In this document: positions 62,976 through 64,000 of the stretch, piece after piece
How the letters are laid out: each line of letters begins with the position of its first letter
Numbering within the stretch: position 1 is the stretch's first letter
NCBI GenBank assembly: GCA_003105015.1
Contig: PQAF01000018.1
Span: forward strand, 1-64,000
DNA: 64,000 nucleotides
From: Rhodocyclales bacterium
GTDB taxonomy: Bacteria > Pseudomonadota > Gammaproteobacteria > Burkholderiales > Rhodocyclaceae
Reading direction: 5' to 3'
Position numbers and translations under genes: made by a program
Notes under the pieces: model-generated
Database searches by the model: none
What the model was told of the DNA's origin: nothing
The model's input: the letters and a program-made list of their open reading frames with translations, nothing else

Positions 62976-64000
<1,025 letters not shown>

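Overview
The window looks like a chromosomal segment of a GC-rich betaproteobacterium, probably near Rhodocyclales. I infer this from the protein sequences, a meso-diaminopimelate-type MurE (DNPR motif), the dcw gene order, a YraN/DiaA/DolP/HldC block, and LpxC directly after FtsZ. No 16S rRNA or tRNA gene is visible, so the placement is tentative.

Bases 1 to about 13.9 kb are an accessory island, markedly more AT-rich between about 4.2 and 13.9 kb. It opens with the N-terminal part of a gene resembling anti-phage dCTP deaminase, cut by the window edge. Next come two tandem calcineurin-like phosphoesterases, a phage-type CxxC protein and a Lon-like AAA ATPase without protease domain. A gene-poor kilobase follows, then a small ribbon-helix-helix-like protein with a BcgI-like two-gene restriction-modification system (nuclease-methylase plus specificity subunit). 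The island ends with a three-gene operon carrying two ImmA/IrrE metallopeptidases (one fused to an HTH-Xre domain), divergent from a 525-residue protein of unknown function. This is a defence-island layout, although no integrase or attachment site is visible.

From about 14 to 32.5 kb lie core genes. A leftward run holds uvrA, sseB-like, a membrane protein, tesA, an mlaF-like ATPase, a methyltransferase and a sulfatase-family membrane enzyme. Opposite it are a YajR-like transporter, ssb and a TAXI-type binding protein. Next is the block hldC(rfaE2)-dolP-diaA/gmhA-HIRAN-yraN, divergent from rsmI and pyrC, followed by a small lipoprotein, a UMF1-type transporter and a DUF3025 protein.

The RNase P RNA gene (about 32.6 to 32.96 kb) sits just before a complete division and cell-wall cluster: mraZ-rsmH-ftsL-ftsI-murE-murF-mraY-murD-ftsW-murG-murC-murB-ddl-ftsQ-ftsA-ftsZ-lpxC. 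Almost every junction overlaps by 4 bases, which implies translational coupling. Three TGGRA repeats with 10-base period overlap the mraZ promoter and are a textbook MraZ operator.

Downstream are a small membrane protein, a DciA-like protein, an M23 peptidase, secA, an HDOD protein, argJ, a secreted caspase-like protein, a methyltransferase pseudogene, apaG, rpe, gph and the start of trpE. The trpE leader encodes a short peptide with two Trp codons separated by one residue, followed by an intrinsic terminator: a transcription attenuator.

The items most worth a second look are the island operons, the trp attenuator, a 9-base motif GACTGACTT that recurs at unusual codons in core genes, two probable leaderless promoters (pyrC, apaG), the duplicated C-terminal domain of the caspase-like protein, and a secreted HIRAN-domain protein.
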